A stretch of DNA of 64,000 bases from assembly GCA_963704155.1 (NCBI GenBank), contig CAVPHF010000032.1:310001-374000 (forward strand), written 5' to 3'. Positions 50,503 through 59,470 of this stretch are shown one piece after another. The position numbers and the translations under genes were made by a program. The notes under the pieces are model-generated. The model worked only from the letters and a program-made list of their open reading frames with translations. It made no database searches and was not told where the DNA came from. Positions within the stretch are counted from its first letter, which is position 1. Every line of letters begins with the position of its first letter. This stretch comes from Thiohalocapsa sp963704155 (lineage in GTDB: Bacteria; Pseudomonadota; Gammaproteobacteria; Chromatiales; Chromatiaceae).

Positions 50503-51171
50503 CTAAGAACGCGGCCTTGGCCCTTCCAAGGGAACGAGCACGCGCTTCGTGTCGGCCATTGCGCTGCGCCGCTCCGCCGCTGCCTCGCGTAATACGTGGA
50601 TAGATGACGATAGGAACAAGGCAGCAATGGCGCAGCCGACCAGGATGTCCGGCCAGCGCGAGTGCAGCGCCCAGACCGCCGCCCCGGCGCCCAGCACCGC
50701 GACGTTGGCGATGATGTCGTTGCGCGAGCAGAGCCACACGGAGCGCATGTTGATGTCCTCTGCGCGATGGCGCCAAAGAAGCCACAGGCACACCGCGTTG
50801 CCGGTGAGCGCCAGTGCCCCAACGAGCCCCATCGTTGGCGCGTGAGGCAGCTCGGGCACTAGCGTCTTGTACAGGGCCTGGCCAAGCACGGCGATTCCGA
50901 ACAGGAACATGACCCAGCCCTTGACGGTTGCCGCCCTGGCCTTCCAGAGTGCGCCGCGTGCGACGACGTACAGACTGAAGCCGTAGATCAGCGCATCCCC
51001 CAGCATGTCGAGGGCGTCGGCCAGGAGCGCTGTGGACGACGCGAGCAGCCCTGCGATCCCCTCGGCAACGAACAGGGCGGCATTGATCCACAACACCCAG
51101 AGCAGCGTCGCTCTTTGCCGCTCGCGCAGCTTTTCCACCTCGCAGGCACTGTTTGCGCAGCAGTCGGACAT
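50503..51171 (-). CDS. cation diffusion facilitator family transporter
   Basis: A 222-residue membrane protein of the CDF type, with about six helices. The N-terminus MSDCCANSACEVEKLRERQR has three cysteines that can bind metal, then LLWVLWINAALFVAEGIAGLL and STALLADALDMLGDALIYGF, where the HD/DxxxD pattern (ADALDMLGDALIY) corresponds to the CDF metal site. The chain lacks the usual C-terminal cytoplasmic domain, so it is shorter than typical CDF proteins. Metal is probably Co, Zn or Ni; not determined. It is convergent with the Na/Pi gene and lies beside the chromate transporter. Confidence 0.85.
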   Translation of the reverse strand: MSDCCANSACEVEKLRERQRATLLWVLWINAALFVAEGIAGLLASSTALLADALDMLGDALIYGFSLYVVARGALWKARAATVKGWVMFLFGIAVLGQALYKTLVPELPHAPTMGLVGALALTGNAVCLWLLWRHRAEDINMRSVWLCSRNDIIANVAVLGAGAAVWALHSRWPDILVGCAIAALFLSSSIHVLREAAAERRSAMADTKRVLVPLEGPRPRS

Positions 51172-51227
51172 AATCTTCTTCGCTCCCGTCTACAAGGCGT
51201 TGCGCGTGCCCTTGGCGGCGGGCGAGT

Positions 51228-52442
51228 TCATGCGGTTTCCGTCATGAGGCCGATTGCCGCCGTCGTGAGGACCGTGATCACGACCACCAACCAGGGCGGC
51301 GTTCGCCATGCCGTCAGCAGTATGAAGGCGGTCAAGGCAACCGCGAAGTCCGACATCGCGGCCACCGAGCTGGTCCACAGTGGCTGGTAGAGGGCCGCGC
51401 CCAAGATGCCGACCACGGCGGCATTGGTCCCGGCCATCGCGGCGCGCGCGCGGGCGGACCGTCGCAGCCTGTCCCAGAACGGCAACACGCCTGTCAGCAA
51501 CAGCATGCCGGGCAGAAAGATGCCGAGCAGCGCGATCATCGCGCCCATGAAGCCACGCGGACCTGGCTCCGCGATAGCGCCCAGATAGGCGGCAACCGCG
51601 AACAGCGGTCCGGGAACGGCCTGGGCCGCACCGTAGCCGGCGAGGAAGGCGTCGCCGCTGACCAACCCGGGCTCGACCAGGCGCGTCTCCAGCAGCGGCA
51701 GCACGACATGGCCGCCGCCGAACACCAAGGCGCCGGCGCCGAAAAAGACCTCGAACAGCCGGAGCGACGGCTCGGGCCAAAGCGCAAGGATCGCGGGCAA
51801 TCCGAACAACAGCAGACCGAACAGCAGCAGGAGCAGCATCCCCGTGCGCCCTGAGACTGGCACCCGGAGCCGGGCCGCGGCACCATGGTCGAGTCCGCGG
51901 CACCATAAGAGCCCGGCCGAGGCGCCGGCGACGATCGCCGCGATCTGTCCAATGGCGGAGGGAGAGAAGGCGAGGATCAGCACGGCGGCAAGCGCGATCG
52001 TGGCCCGTTCGCGGTCCGGTGTCAGGCTGCGCGCCATGCCCCAGACTGCCTGGGCGACGATCGCCACCGCCACCAGCTTGAGGCCGTGAATCAGCTGCTG
52101 CCCGAGCGCTCCGCCGAGCGCCTCCGCGCCGAGCGCAAACGCGAACAGCAGCGCCGCCGACGGCAGCGTGAACGCCGCCCAAGCAAGCAGTGCGCCTGCC
52201 GCGCCGGCGCGAAAAAAGCCCAGCGCAAAGCCGACCTGGCTGCTTGCCGGTCCGGGCAGGAACTGGCACAGGGCCACCAGGTCGGCATAGTCCGCGTCGC
52301 TCATCCAGCGCCGGCGCAACACGAACTCGTCGCGGAAATAGCCCAGATGAGCGATGGGTCCGCCGAACGACGTCAAGCCAAGGCGTAGAAAGACTAGGAA
52401 AACAGCCAAGGGGCTGCGGTCGGAATCGGCTTTGTCGATCAT
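51228..52442 (-). CDS. chrA: chromate transporter ChrA
   Basis: A 404-residue CHR-family transporter with two homologous six-helix halves. The first half begins LAVFLVFLRLGLTSFGGPIAHLGYF and has LCQFLPGPASSQVGFALG; the second has LRLFEVFFGAGALVFGGGHVVLPLLE and YGAAQAVPGPLFAVAAYLG. GGP, PGP and FGGGHVVLP are family signatures. ChrA exports chromate (or related oxyanions such as sulfate). It is 57 bp upstream of the CDF gene in the same direction, making a small metal-resistance unit. Confidence 0.93.
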   Translation of the reverse strand: MIDKADSDRSPLAVFLVFLRLGLTSFGGPIAHLGYFRDEFVLRRRWMSDADYADLVALCQFLPGPASSQVGFALGFFRAGAAGALLAWAAFTLPSAALLFAFALGAEALGGALGQQLIHGLKLVAVAIVAQAVWGMARSLTPDRERATIALAAVLILAFSPSAIGQIAAIVAGASAGLLWCRGLDHGAAARLRVPVSGRTGMLLLLLFGLLLFGLPAILALWPEPSLRLFEVFFGAGALVFGGGHVVLPLLETRLVEPGLVSGDAFLAGYGAAQAVPGPLFAVAAYLGAIAEPGPRGFMGAMIALLGIFLPGMLLLTGVLPFWDRLRRSARARAAMAGTNAAVVGILGAALYQPLWTSSVAAMSDFAVALTAFILLTAWRTPPWLVVVITVLTTAAIGLMTETA

Positions 52443-52478
52443 TCGCTCGTCTGCGGAGCCAGGACAGGCATAGCCCGT

Positions 52479-53138
52479 TCAGGCGCCCAGCGCCGGGAAC
52501 GCCCCTTTCAGTCCTTCGATCAGCATCTGAACGCCGATGACGGCCAAGATCAACCCCATGATACGGGTAATGACGGCAAGTCCGCTCTTACCAAGATAGC
52601 GGACCAGTCTCTCGCCAGAGACGAAAAAACCATAGGTGATGGCACAGAGCAGCGCGAACGCGGACAGGGTTACCAGCATATTCATGATGCCGCCGGTAGA
52701 GGCGAAGTTCATGGCCGTGGCGATGGTGCCGGGGCCGGCCAGGATGGGCAGCGCCAGCGGAGTGATGGCGACCGACACCGCCGCCTTGCGACTGTCTGCC
52801 TGGTCGGCGGGGCTCGGATGGTGCACGGACGAGGAGTCGCTGTGCAGCATCTGAAAGCCGATCAGGGCCACCAGCACTCCACCGGTGATGCGAAATGCTG
52901 GAAGTGTGATGCCGAACAGATTGAAGATCACCGAGCCCAGCAGGCAGAACACGGCGATGATGATAAAGGCCGCAAACATCGCCTGGAGGGCCACCGTGCG
53001 CCGCGTGGCCTTGTCATCCTCTGCGGTTAGGCTGAGGAACAGCGGTGTATTGGCAAGGGGGTTCATGACCGCAAAAAAGCCCATGAACACCGTCAGGCCA
53101 TGGCCGATGACGTGCTTGTCGATCACGAGTGCGTCCAC
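52479..53138 (-). CDS. MarC family membrane protein
   Basis: A 219-residue MarC/UPF0056 protein with six helices (TVFMGFFAVMNPLANTPLFL, ITGGVLVALIGFQML, ITPLALPILAGPGTIATAMN, GLILAVIGVQMLIEGLKG). The NPLANTP and LPILAGPG motifs define the family; function is unknown although once linked to antibiotic resistance. I place the start at GTG 53138, which has AAGGAG seven bases upstream; a start at 53180 would give a Pro-rich leader without a ribosome-binding site. The gene runs in the same direction as chrA but is 36 bp upstream of it. Confidence 0.9.
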   Translation of the reverse strand: MDALVIDKHVIGHGLTVFMGFFAVMNPLANTPLFLSLTAEDDKATRRTVALQAMFAAFIIIAVFCLLGSVIFNLFGITLPAFRITGGVLVALIGFQMLHSDSSSVHHPSPADQADSRKAAVSVAITPLALPILAGPGTIATAMNFASTGGIMNMLVTLSAFALLCAITYGFFVSGERLVRYLGKSGLAVITRIMGLILAVIGVQMLIEGLKGAFPALGA

Positions 53139-53389
53139 CAGATGCTCCTTTGTGATGCTCGCCGGCCCCGGGGGCTGCACGAGTCGAGTAAGGCCAAATA
53201 GTTTACACGGCTAATTCTTGACAGGGTGTGGACGCAGACGAGACAGCAGCGAGCGCTGCCGGCGGCAGGGACGAGTCGGGCGCAAGGTCCGCGCCTCATA
53301 GAAAGGCACGGACCTTGCGCGTTGCTCCTCGCGAAACGGGGCAGCTTGGCTTGCAGTCGCCCGATTGACGGGAGGAAGGGGCTCGGTTG

Positions 53390-53674
53390 TTACTTTTTGC
53401 CTTCCATTTGTGCAGCATCGCCTTCGTCGATGGGGTTCATGTCGCCCGAGACCTCTTCGGCATTGAGCTTCGCGCCTTGTGCGGCCTCTTTCTTCTCGCG
53501 CTCAACGGCGGCTTCTGCCTTCGCTTCGGCTGCCTTCGCCTCGGCCTCCGCGGCCTCGTCGGCCTTAGTGACGGCGTCCTCCAAGCCTGCGGCAGATTCC
53601 GCGAAGACAGCGCCGCCAGAAAGACCAAGGGCGACGCACAAGGCGCCGGACGTCAGTATGCGTTGGAAGTGCAT
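53390..53674 (-). CDS. small exported Ala/Glu/Lys-rich helical protein
   Basis: A 94-residue protein with a clear signal peptide (ILTSGALCVALGLSGGAVFA) and a mature part that is nearly all Ala, Glu, Lys and Asp (EAEAKAAEAKAEAAVEREKK), predicting one long charged helix or coiled coil, with a Met-rich C-terminus (SGDMNPIDEGDAAQMEGKK). It resembles small periplasmic structural or scavenging proteins; no family can be assigned. The gene is isolated, between a MarC gene and a Cys-rich exported protein gene. Confidence 0.65.
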   Translation of the reverse strand: MHFQRILTSGALCVALGLSGGAVFAESAAGLEDAVTKADEAAEAEAKAAEAKAEAAVEREKKEAAQGAKLNAEEVSGDMNPIDEGDAAQMEGKK

Positions 53675-53880
53675 GGAACGCTCCTCAAGGTTGCGTTGGT
53701 ATGGGCTCTCGCCCGGTTTTCCCCCGCCCAGACCGGACCGGGGTTCCTCTGCTTACGGCAGCTTGACTCCAGACACCGCAAGCGATCGGTCCGATTTGCG
53801 CTGGCCTCTGCGGCGCATCGCTAGGCACTGACGACGGGGTAGGGCACGCATTGATCGTGCCGCGGATACTGGCTCATCGG

Positions 53881-54156
53881 TCAACAGTCCTTGTTGCAGA
53901 TCCATGCCTCGGTCTCGCAGTCGCTGATGCAGACCGTTAGCGACACATCAGGCTCGTCGAAGTGCTCGTCCGCTGCGCGCGCCACTGTATGCCGGCACTG
54001 CTGCTTGCATGCCGATAGCGTCGCCTCGCAACTGGCCACAGGCTCCGGGCCGGACAGGTCGCCGGTCAGATCGAGCGATTGCAACGTACTGTGACCCTCC
54101 TCGGCGAGGACGGCGAAGGGCAAGAGCAACAAGTAGACGCAGCATAGGTTCTTCAT
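53881..54156 (-). CDS. small exported cysteine-rich protein
   Basis: A 91-residue protein with signal peptide LCCVYLLLLPFAVLA and a mature domain with seven cysteines in two clusters, CEATLSACKQQC (C-x7-C-x3-C) and CISDCETEAWICNKDC (C-x3-C-x6-C-x3-C). The even clustering and the acidic, His-containing linker (HFDEPDVSL) suggest a disulfide-bonded helical hairpin of the periplasm; haem or metal binding is possible but CxxCH is absent. Unknown family. Confidence 0.6.
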   Translation of the reverse strand: MKNLCCVYLLLLPFAVLAEEGHSTLQSLDLTGDLSGPEPVASCEATLSACKQQCRHTVARAADEHFDEPDVSLTVCISDCETEAWICNKDC

Positions 54157-54394
54157 GACAGGATTGTCCAGGATCGCTCAGCGCGAGGTAGCGCTCGCCT
54201 CCGTCACGGTAGGCCGTGGCCCGGTAGCGGCAACTCCCCGAACTGCCGATAGTACGCCTCGGCGAAGGCGCCCAGGCGTGGCGAGTCTTTCGACCGGCGA
54301 TCGACGAGTGCATCTGTCAAATGACGCAGGCATACCATCTCCATCCTGCCCGGACGACGTCATGAGTCAGGACGGGTGACGCAACGGCCTGGCT

Positions 54395-54576
54395 CTACAA
54401 GGTCTCCATGGCCATCTGGAAGCGGGCCATGGACTCAGGCGAGGGGCTCAGTCCGGCCCCGGGACGGCATAACGTCGTCCGGGTCTCTGCCCGTGAGCAC
54501 CGCGATCAACCGTTCGAGGGTCTCCTTGTTACCAGAAGTGCGCGAATTGCGCGGCCGCGGCGGTTGTTGTTGGCAT
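54395..54576 (-). pseudogene. small gene relic with two frameshifts
   Basis: From ATG 54576, preceded by a good AGAGGTGGCT ribosome-binding site, the frame reads MPTTTAAAAQFAHFW and stops; the next frame then carries NKETLERLIAVLTGRDPDDV, and a third carries SPSPESMARFQMAMETL before TAG. Together this reads like one protein of about 60 residues with two single-base shifts. It is composed like a small helical cytosolic protein. No family is recognised. The remaining intergenic stretch has no other coding look. Confidence 0.4.
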
Positions 54577-54984
54577 AGCCACCTCTGGCCGCTTGGCGAT
54601 AAGCTGTCCTCGGCGCAGTGATCTTTTCCCCTGCCAGATGGTGGATTCGTTGCGTGCGGCGATGGGAATCAAGGTCCCATCCTTGCCGTTTCCGCCGTCT
54701 TGACCGAACTCGGCGTCAAACCGCGGCGCGCATTCGCCAAGGAAACGTGGTGAGCACCCGGTGCTCGGCCGCGGCGAGGTCTAACCGGTGCGCGAGTAGC
54801 GACGCCGGCACCCCGGTAGCCATCGATGGCGTTGAGAGCGCGCAGCCGGGTAGAATTCTGAGAAAAGGCGCACCGTTTTTTCGGATCGATGCGCTGCGTA
54901 GCCGCGTCGAAGAAAGCGCAAGGCTAGTAGGACCCCAGCGATCGGTCTGACCATCGACATCTTGATGCTGTAAAGGAGGTTCCG
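54577..54984. other. intergenic stretch, nothing recognised
   Basis: About 410 bp between the relic and the cis/trans isomerase gene. The only certain site is the strong AAAGGAGGT ribosome-binding sequence right before the isomerase start. Open frames are present on both strands but none has a ribosome-binding site and protein-like composition together. Confidence 0.4.
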
Positions 54985-57392
54985 ATGAGCTGGTTGTTGC
55001 TCGAGTGCTTCCGGCGTGCCGCTCGACTGCTGGCTGGAGCCCTATTTTGGGCGCTGGTTGGGGTATCCCTGGCGGCGTCCGGCGCGGCCGGGTCACCGAC
55101 AGCGGCAGCGGGTGCGGTCCCGGACTATGCCACGGCAATCCAGCCTATCTTCAACCGCCGCTGCATCGCCTGCCACGGTTGTCTCGGCTCGCCGTGCAAC
55201 GTGAAGCTGGACTCGTTTCGCGGGGTCGATCGTGGCGGGTTCGGACTCAATGCCTACTCCGATCACCTCGGCGATTATCCGCGTACCGATATGGACGCCG
55301 CCGATAGCACGGGGGTCTGGCGCCAACGCGGCTTTTATCCAATCCTGGCGCGCGACGGCACGGCGGAAGAAAACCTGGACGCCTCGCTGCTGTACCAAAT
55401 GGTTGCCGCCGGCGTGCGCGGCAACGAGCGCGGCTTCCGCCGCGATGCGCTCGACGGGCTGCGACCAAACCGCTACGAGGCGCATTGCGCGGCGACACCG
55501 ACCGCGCTGGCGGAACAGCTGGAGCAACATCCGGCGGTGGGGATGCCGTTCGGGCTGCCGGCCATCTCCGAGCAGGATTTCGCGACGCTGCGTTCATGGG
55601 TGGCCGCCGGCTCGCCGGGACCCGATGCAACTGCTCGGGAGCAGGCGCTCGCGGTGGCCAATCCCGATGCCGTGGCCGCCTGGGAGGCATTCCTTAATGC
55701 AGATGATCCGCGCGCCCGGCTGGTCAGCCGTTTCATCTTTCAACACGTCTTCCTGGCGACCATCGTGCTGACCGACAGCCCCGGCGATCAGTTCCGCCTG
55801 GTCCGCTCCAGTACCCCACCGTCTCGTGTCGTCGAGGACGCCAACGGTAACAAGCGGGTCGAGTCCCCACCGGTCAAGGTCATCGGCACTGGGCTGCCCT
55901 ATGACGATCCCTACACCTATGCGAAGGTCGATAAGTTCTACTATCGACTGCAGAAGCGCAGCGAGCCACCGGTGCAGAAGAATCATTTCATCTGGCGCCT
56001 CGCCCCGGAGGACATCGCACACCTGACGCGGCTGTTCGCCATCGACAGTGGCACCGGTTGGGACAGCAAGGCCGACTTGGACCCGCCCTACGGAATCGAG
56101 AGCCCGTTTGTCCAATTCGCGGCGATCCCCGCCGAGTCGCGCTATCGCTTCATCCTTGAGAACGCCGAAGTCATGGTCGGCGGCATCACCTATGGCCCGG
56201 TCTGCAACGGGCAGACCGCCACCTACGCCGTCAAGGACCAGTTTTGGGTGTTTTTCCTGGATCCCGCACAGGACCCCTCGGTGCAGGACCCGCAACTCGG
56301 GCTCGAGAGTTCGGCGATGCTGATGGATCGATCGGTACTCGGCACGGCGCCTATTTGAATGCCTTCGCCGAGACCAAGGCCCGCCTGGCACCGGGCGGCT
56401 GGTCTCTCGACAGCATCTGGAACGGCGATGGCGCCGATCCTGACGACAAGGGCAATGCCTGGCTCACGGTCCTGCGCCACGCGACCAATGTGTCGGTGCT
56501 GAAGGGCGCCCAAGGCGGAATGCCGCGCACCCTGTGGTTGCTCAGCTACGCGGGCTTCGAGCGCATGTACTACGACACCGTCGCCGGCTTCGCCTACTGG
56601 GAGGGCGACCTGGGAAAGCTTGAGACCCTGCTCTTTTTCAACGTGCTGCGCCAGACCTTCGAAGATCACTTCCTGTTGCTGCTGCCGCAGCAACACCGAG
56701 AGACTATCCGCGACCGCTGGACGCGTGGCATCGGCGCACTCGCCATGGAAGCGGTGCCCTTCTCCGGCGCCGGGCAACCTACCGGAATTTCACTGACGGG
56801 TGACCAGCCGCTGGCCGAGCTGGCGGCGCTGATTGCCAAGCGCCTGGGTCCCGCGATCAGCGGGCTGCCGGACCCACTCAACCCGCGGGTCAAACCCAGC
56901 GTCGAATTGGCCGCACCCATGCAGGGTTTCGACGACTTCGAGCGCGCCATCTCGGCCATGACCGCGGTGGACGAGCGTCAATTCGTGCGTTTTCTGCCCA
57001 GCGTCACGGTGCTGCGTCTGAGCCATGGCGGCGAGCAGCGGGTCTATTCGCTGGTTGCCAACCGAGCATTCGCCTCCCAATGGACACTGTTGTTCCAGGA
57101 CGGCCAAGCACTGCCGAACGAGGACACCATGAGTGTCTACCCGACCCTGGTAAACGGTTTCCCGAACCTCTTCGTTGATCTCGATCTGGACCGAGCGCCG
57201 AGCTTCCTCAGCGACCTCGCAGCCGTGGCAACCAGCGAGGACTGGCAACGCCTCGAGGAAAGCTACGCGATTCTCCGCAACAGCGACCGGTTCTGGCCCT
57301 TCTACGACTGGCTGAACGCCTGGAACTTCAGCGAGCGCGGCGACGACGCCGGTTGGCTCGATCTGACCTACTACGATGCCCCGGAGCGCTGA
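54985..57392 (+). pseudogene. cti: fatty acid cis/trans isomerase (cytochrome c type), frameshifted
   Basis: Periplasmic haem protein that converts cis- to trans-unsaturated fatty acids in membrane lipids under stress. The N-terminus has a signal anchor (RLLAGALFWALVGVSLAASG) and the haem site CIACH in FNRRCIACHGC. Then comes the Cti body: DADSTGVW-type region, SEQDFATLRSWVAAGSPGPD, SRFIFQHVFLATIVL, LAPEDIAHLTRLFAID, and in the second frame KGAQGGMPRTLWLLSYAGFE, LWLLSYAGFERMYYDTVAGF. The reading frame changes near 56330-56345, where a premature TGA ends the first part; one base restored gives about 800 residues. A perfect AAAGGAGGT precedes the start. Confidence 0.88.
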
Positions 57393-57738
57393 AGCCGATC
57401 GACTGGCGACACGCTGGGCTTCCGTTCTCAGCCCGCGGATATCCGCACACCCCGCCAAGGATTGTTTTCAATGCGCAACCACGAGCCTCACCCATAGGTA
57501 GGCGTTGGCCAAGGTCAAGACGGACATCGGCGGTCCGACCTTCCCGAAGCTCCAGAACGGTATCTTGAAGCCATCCCGGCCCGGCGAGCTCCTGGATCAG
57601 GTTTTGGGCGATGGCTATCGCGCCGTCTTTGATCTGGTCGGTGCCGACAACCTCGGCGCAGAGCCGGGTGTAGCCAAACAGCGCTTGTCCGTTGCTGGTC
57701 CAGGGGTGGGGCACTGCACCGCGGTCATGCAGGTGCAT
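57328..57738 (-). CDS. hypothetical protein downstream of N-formylglutamate amidohydrolase
   Basis: A 136-residue frame starting MHLHDRGAVPHPWTSNGQAL with AGGATC ahead of the ATG, 23 bp after the stop of the amidohydrolase gene in the same direction. The first 85 residues look protein-like (CAEVVGTDQIKDGAIAIAQN, then ADVRLDLGQRLPMGEARG), while the last 40 are Arg-rich and overlap the 3' end of cti on the other strand, where they could be artefactual. No family is recognised. Confidence 0.4.
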   Translation of the reverse strand: MHLHDRGAVPHPWTSNGQALFGYTRLCAEVVGTDQIKDGAIAIAQNLIQELAGPGWLQDTVLELREGRTADVRLDLGQRLPMGEARGCALKTILGGVCGYPRAENGSPACRQSIGFSAPGHRSRSDRANRRRRRAR

Positions 57739-57761
57739 GTTCAGGATCCTGGGTTCGCGGG

Positions 57762-58553
57762 CTAGCAGACGCGCGCCAGCCGCTCCACCCAGTCCGCGAC
57801 CTGTGGCTGCGTTTGGAGTCCGTCCTGACGGATCTCGATCATGACGTGGGGAATCCCGCGGCGCTCGCCATGCGTAGGCAGGGTGAAATCGTGGCTGTCC
57901 TCAATGCCATAGGGCTGATTGTCGCCGACCAGTAGACCAGTCTGCCGGGCGAGAAGTGGACGCAGCTGCCGCGCAAGCCGTGGATCACGCCCATAGGCCA
58001 AGCCGATCGGCCAGGGGCGCGACTGGCCGCCGAGCCGCGGCGTGAAGCTATGCAGGCTGATCAACCGCAGCCTGGGGTCGGGATGTGCGTCGAGCCACTG
58101 GGCGATCGCCTGGTGATAGGGCAGGAACAGGGCCGCGAGCCGTGCCCTGCGCTCCTCTGCGCTCAGGCCCTGGTTGCCGGGGATCGGGGTTCCGTCGCTC
58201 TGTGCGGCGATGAGCTCCGGGCTCGCAAGGGGGCGGTTGAGATCGATCGCCAGACGTGAGTAGCTACCCAGGATCAGCGGCGCATCGAGCCTCGCCGCAA
58301 GTCCGCGGGCGACCGCTGCCGCGCCAGGATCCCAGGCGATGTGCTGATCCAGTCGATCACGCCTGAGCCCGAGGTCGCCAAGTCGCCGCGGCAGCCGGTT
58401 GGAGGCGTGGTCACAGATCAGCAGGGCCTTTGCCGTGCCCTTGGGGTTGACGAACTCGTAGGCTGGCGGCTCGTCAGGGTCGAGCAGAGTGGGCGTTCCG
58501 GCATCCTCTGGCGCCGAGCGCCACCACTCGCCCCAGGCGGCCTCGCCGCTCAT
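57762..58553 (-). CDS. N-formylglutamate amidohydrolase family protein
   Basis: A 263-residue FGase/HutG-type hydrolase. Motifs: ALLICDHASNRLPRRLGDLG at the start (metal-binding DHASN), LRRDRLDQHIAWDPGA, LILGSYSRLAIDLNRP, LRLISLHSFTPRL with the metal His, and RGIPHVMIEIRQDGL. The family cleaves N-formylglutamate or related acylamino acids. Its start overlaps the transglutaminase stop by one base (58553), so the two are coupled; the substrate may be linked to the neighbouring transglutaminase's amino acid chemistry. Family is firm. Confidence 0.93.
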   Translation of the reverse strand: MSGEAAWGEWWRSAPEDAGTPTLLDPDEPPAYEFVNPKGTAKALLICDHASNRLPRRLGDLGLRRDRLDQHIAWDPGAAAVARGLAARLDAPLILGSYSRLAIDLNRPLASPELIAAQSDGTPIPGNQGLSAEERRARLAALFLPYHQAIAQWLDAHPDPRLRLISLHSFTPRLGGQSRPWPIGLAYGRDPRLARQLRPLLARQTGLLVGDNQPYGIEDSHDFTLPTHGERRGIPHVMIEIRQDGLQTQPQVADWVERLARVC

Positions 58554-59368
58554 CAGCCGCGCGTCCCCACCTCATCGGCCCAGACCCTGAAACCGGTCAG
58601 TGTAGCGGGGCCGAAGGTGTTGCTGAGCGGGACATCCGCCGCGTCGCGGCCTTGCGCGATCAGCACCCGCCCGATGCGTGGGATTCGGTTGCGGGGATCC
58701 AGGGTGTGCCAGCGTCCACCCAGGTAAACCTCGAGCCAGGCCGAGAAGTCCATGGGTTCGGGCGAGGGCGGGACTCCGATATCGCCCAGATACCCGGTGC
58801 AATAGCGTGCCGGGATGTTCATGCAGCGGCAGAAGGTGACGGCGAGATGCGTGAAATCTCGGCAAACGCCCGTTCGCTCATGGAAGACTTCGAGCGCGGT
58901 CTTGGTCGCTCGGGAGTATTGATAGCCGAAGGTGATGTGATGATGTACGTAGTCGCTGATCGCCTGCACGCGCGGCCAGCCAAGGGGTGTCTGCCCGAAC
59001 AGCGACCAGGCCGTTTCGGAGAGCTGGTCGGTCTCGCAGTAGCGGCTGCCCTGGAGGTAAACCAGTGCCTCGCTGGGCAGGTCCTCGACCGCGTGCTGCA
59101 CCGCCGTCGGGTCGACGGCATCCGGTAGACCGCTGTCATTGATGCAGGTGTCGGTGCTGATGCGGATGTCGCCCGGGGGCGCCACCAGCCGGCTGCACCA
59201 GTTACCGAAGCCGTCGCGGTAGGCGGTGACCGGCACCGCGGGCTGGGTCCGGATATGGTCCGGAGCGAGCAAGTCAGAGACCCGGCTGTAGTGGACATTC
59301 AGGGTCAGGATCATGGGCGTGCGCTGGGGGCACGCATAGACCAACTCATAGCCGAGGCGAATCTGCAT
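58553..59368 (-). CDS. transglutaminase-like cysteine peptidase-family protein
   Basis: A 271-residue protein with an N-terminal beta-rich domain of the bacterial transglutaminase N-family (MQIRLGYELVYACPQRTPMI) and a C-terminal transglutaminase fold: the catalytic Cys is in ERTGVCRDFTHLAVTFCRC, the His in LGGRWHTLDPRN and Asp immediately after. It is of the type found near alpha-E and ATP-grasp proteins in many proteobacteria, but those partners are absent here. Probably acts on peptides or amides. It heads a two-gene unit with the amidohydrolase. Confidence 0.93.
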   Translation of the reverse strand: MQIRLGYELVYACPQRTPMILTLNVHYSRVSDLLAPDHIRTQPAVPVTAYRDGFGNWCSRLVAPPGDIRISTDTCINDSGLPDAVDPTAVQHAVEDLPSEALVYLQGSRYCETDQLSETAWSLFGQTPLGWPRVQAISDYVHHHITFGYQYSRATKTALEVFHERTGVCRDFTHLAVTFCRCMNIPARYCTGYLGDIGVPPSPEPMDFSAWLEVYLGGRWHTLDPRNRIPRIGRVLIAQGRDAADVPLSNTFGPATLTGFRVWADEVGTRG

Positions 59369-59470
59369 CAGTCAACTCCTGGCGCCAAGCGCTTGGTACT
59401 CATTTTGAGACAACTCGCCTAAGCACCCCCGCTTACCCTATCAGTCTTCAAGCTTTTTCGAAAAAGCCAG

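Noticed and set aside
57505..57765. 86-residue plus-strand frame between cti and the amidohydrolase gene
   Set aside because: Opposite a better-supported minus-strand frame and without ribosome-binding site; text lacks motif.
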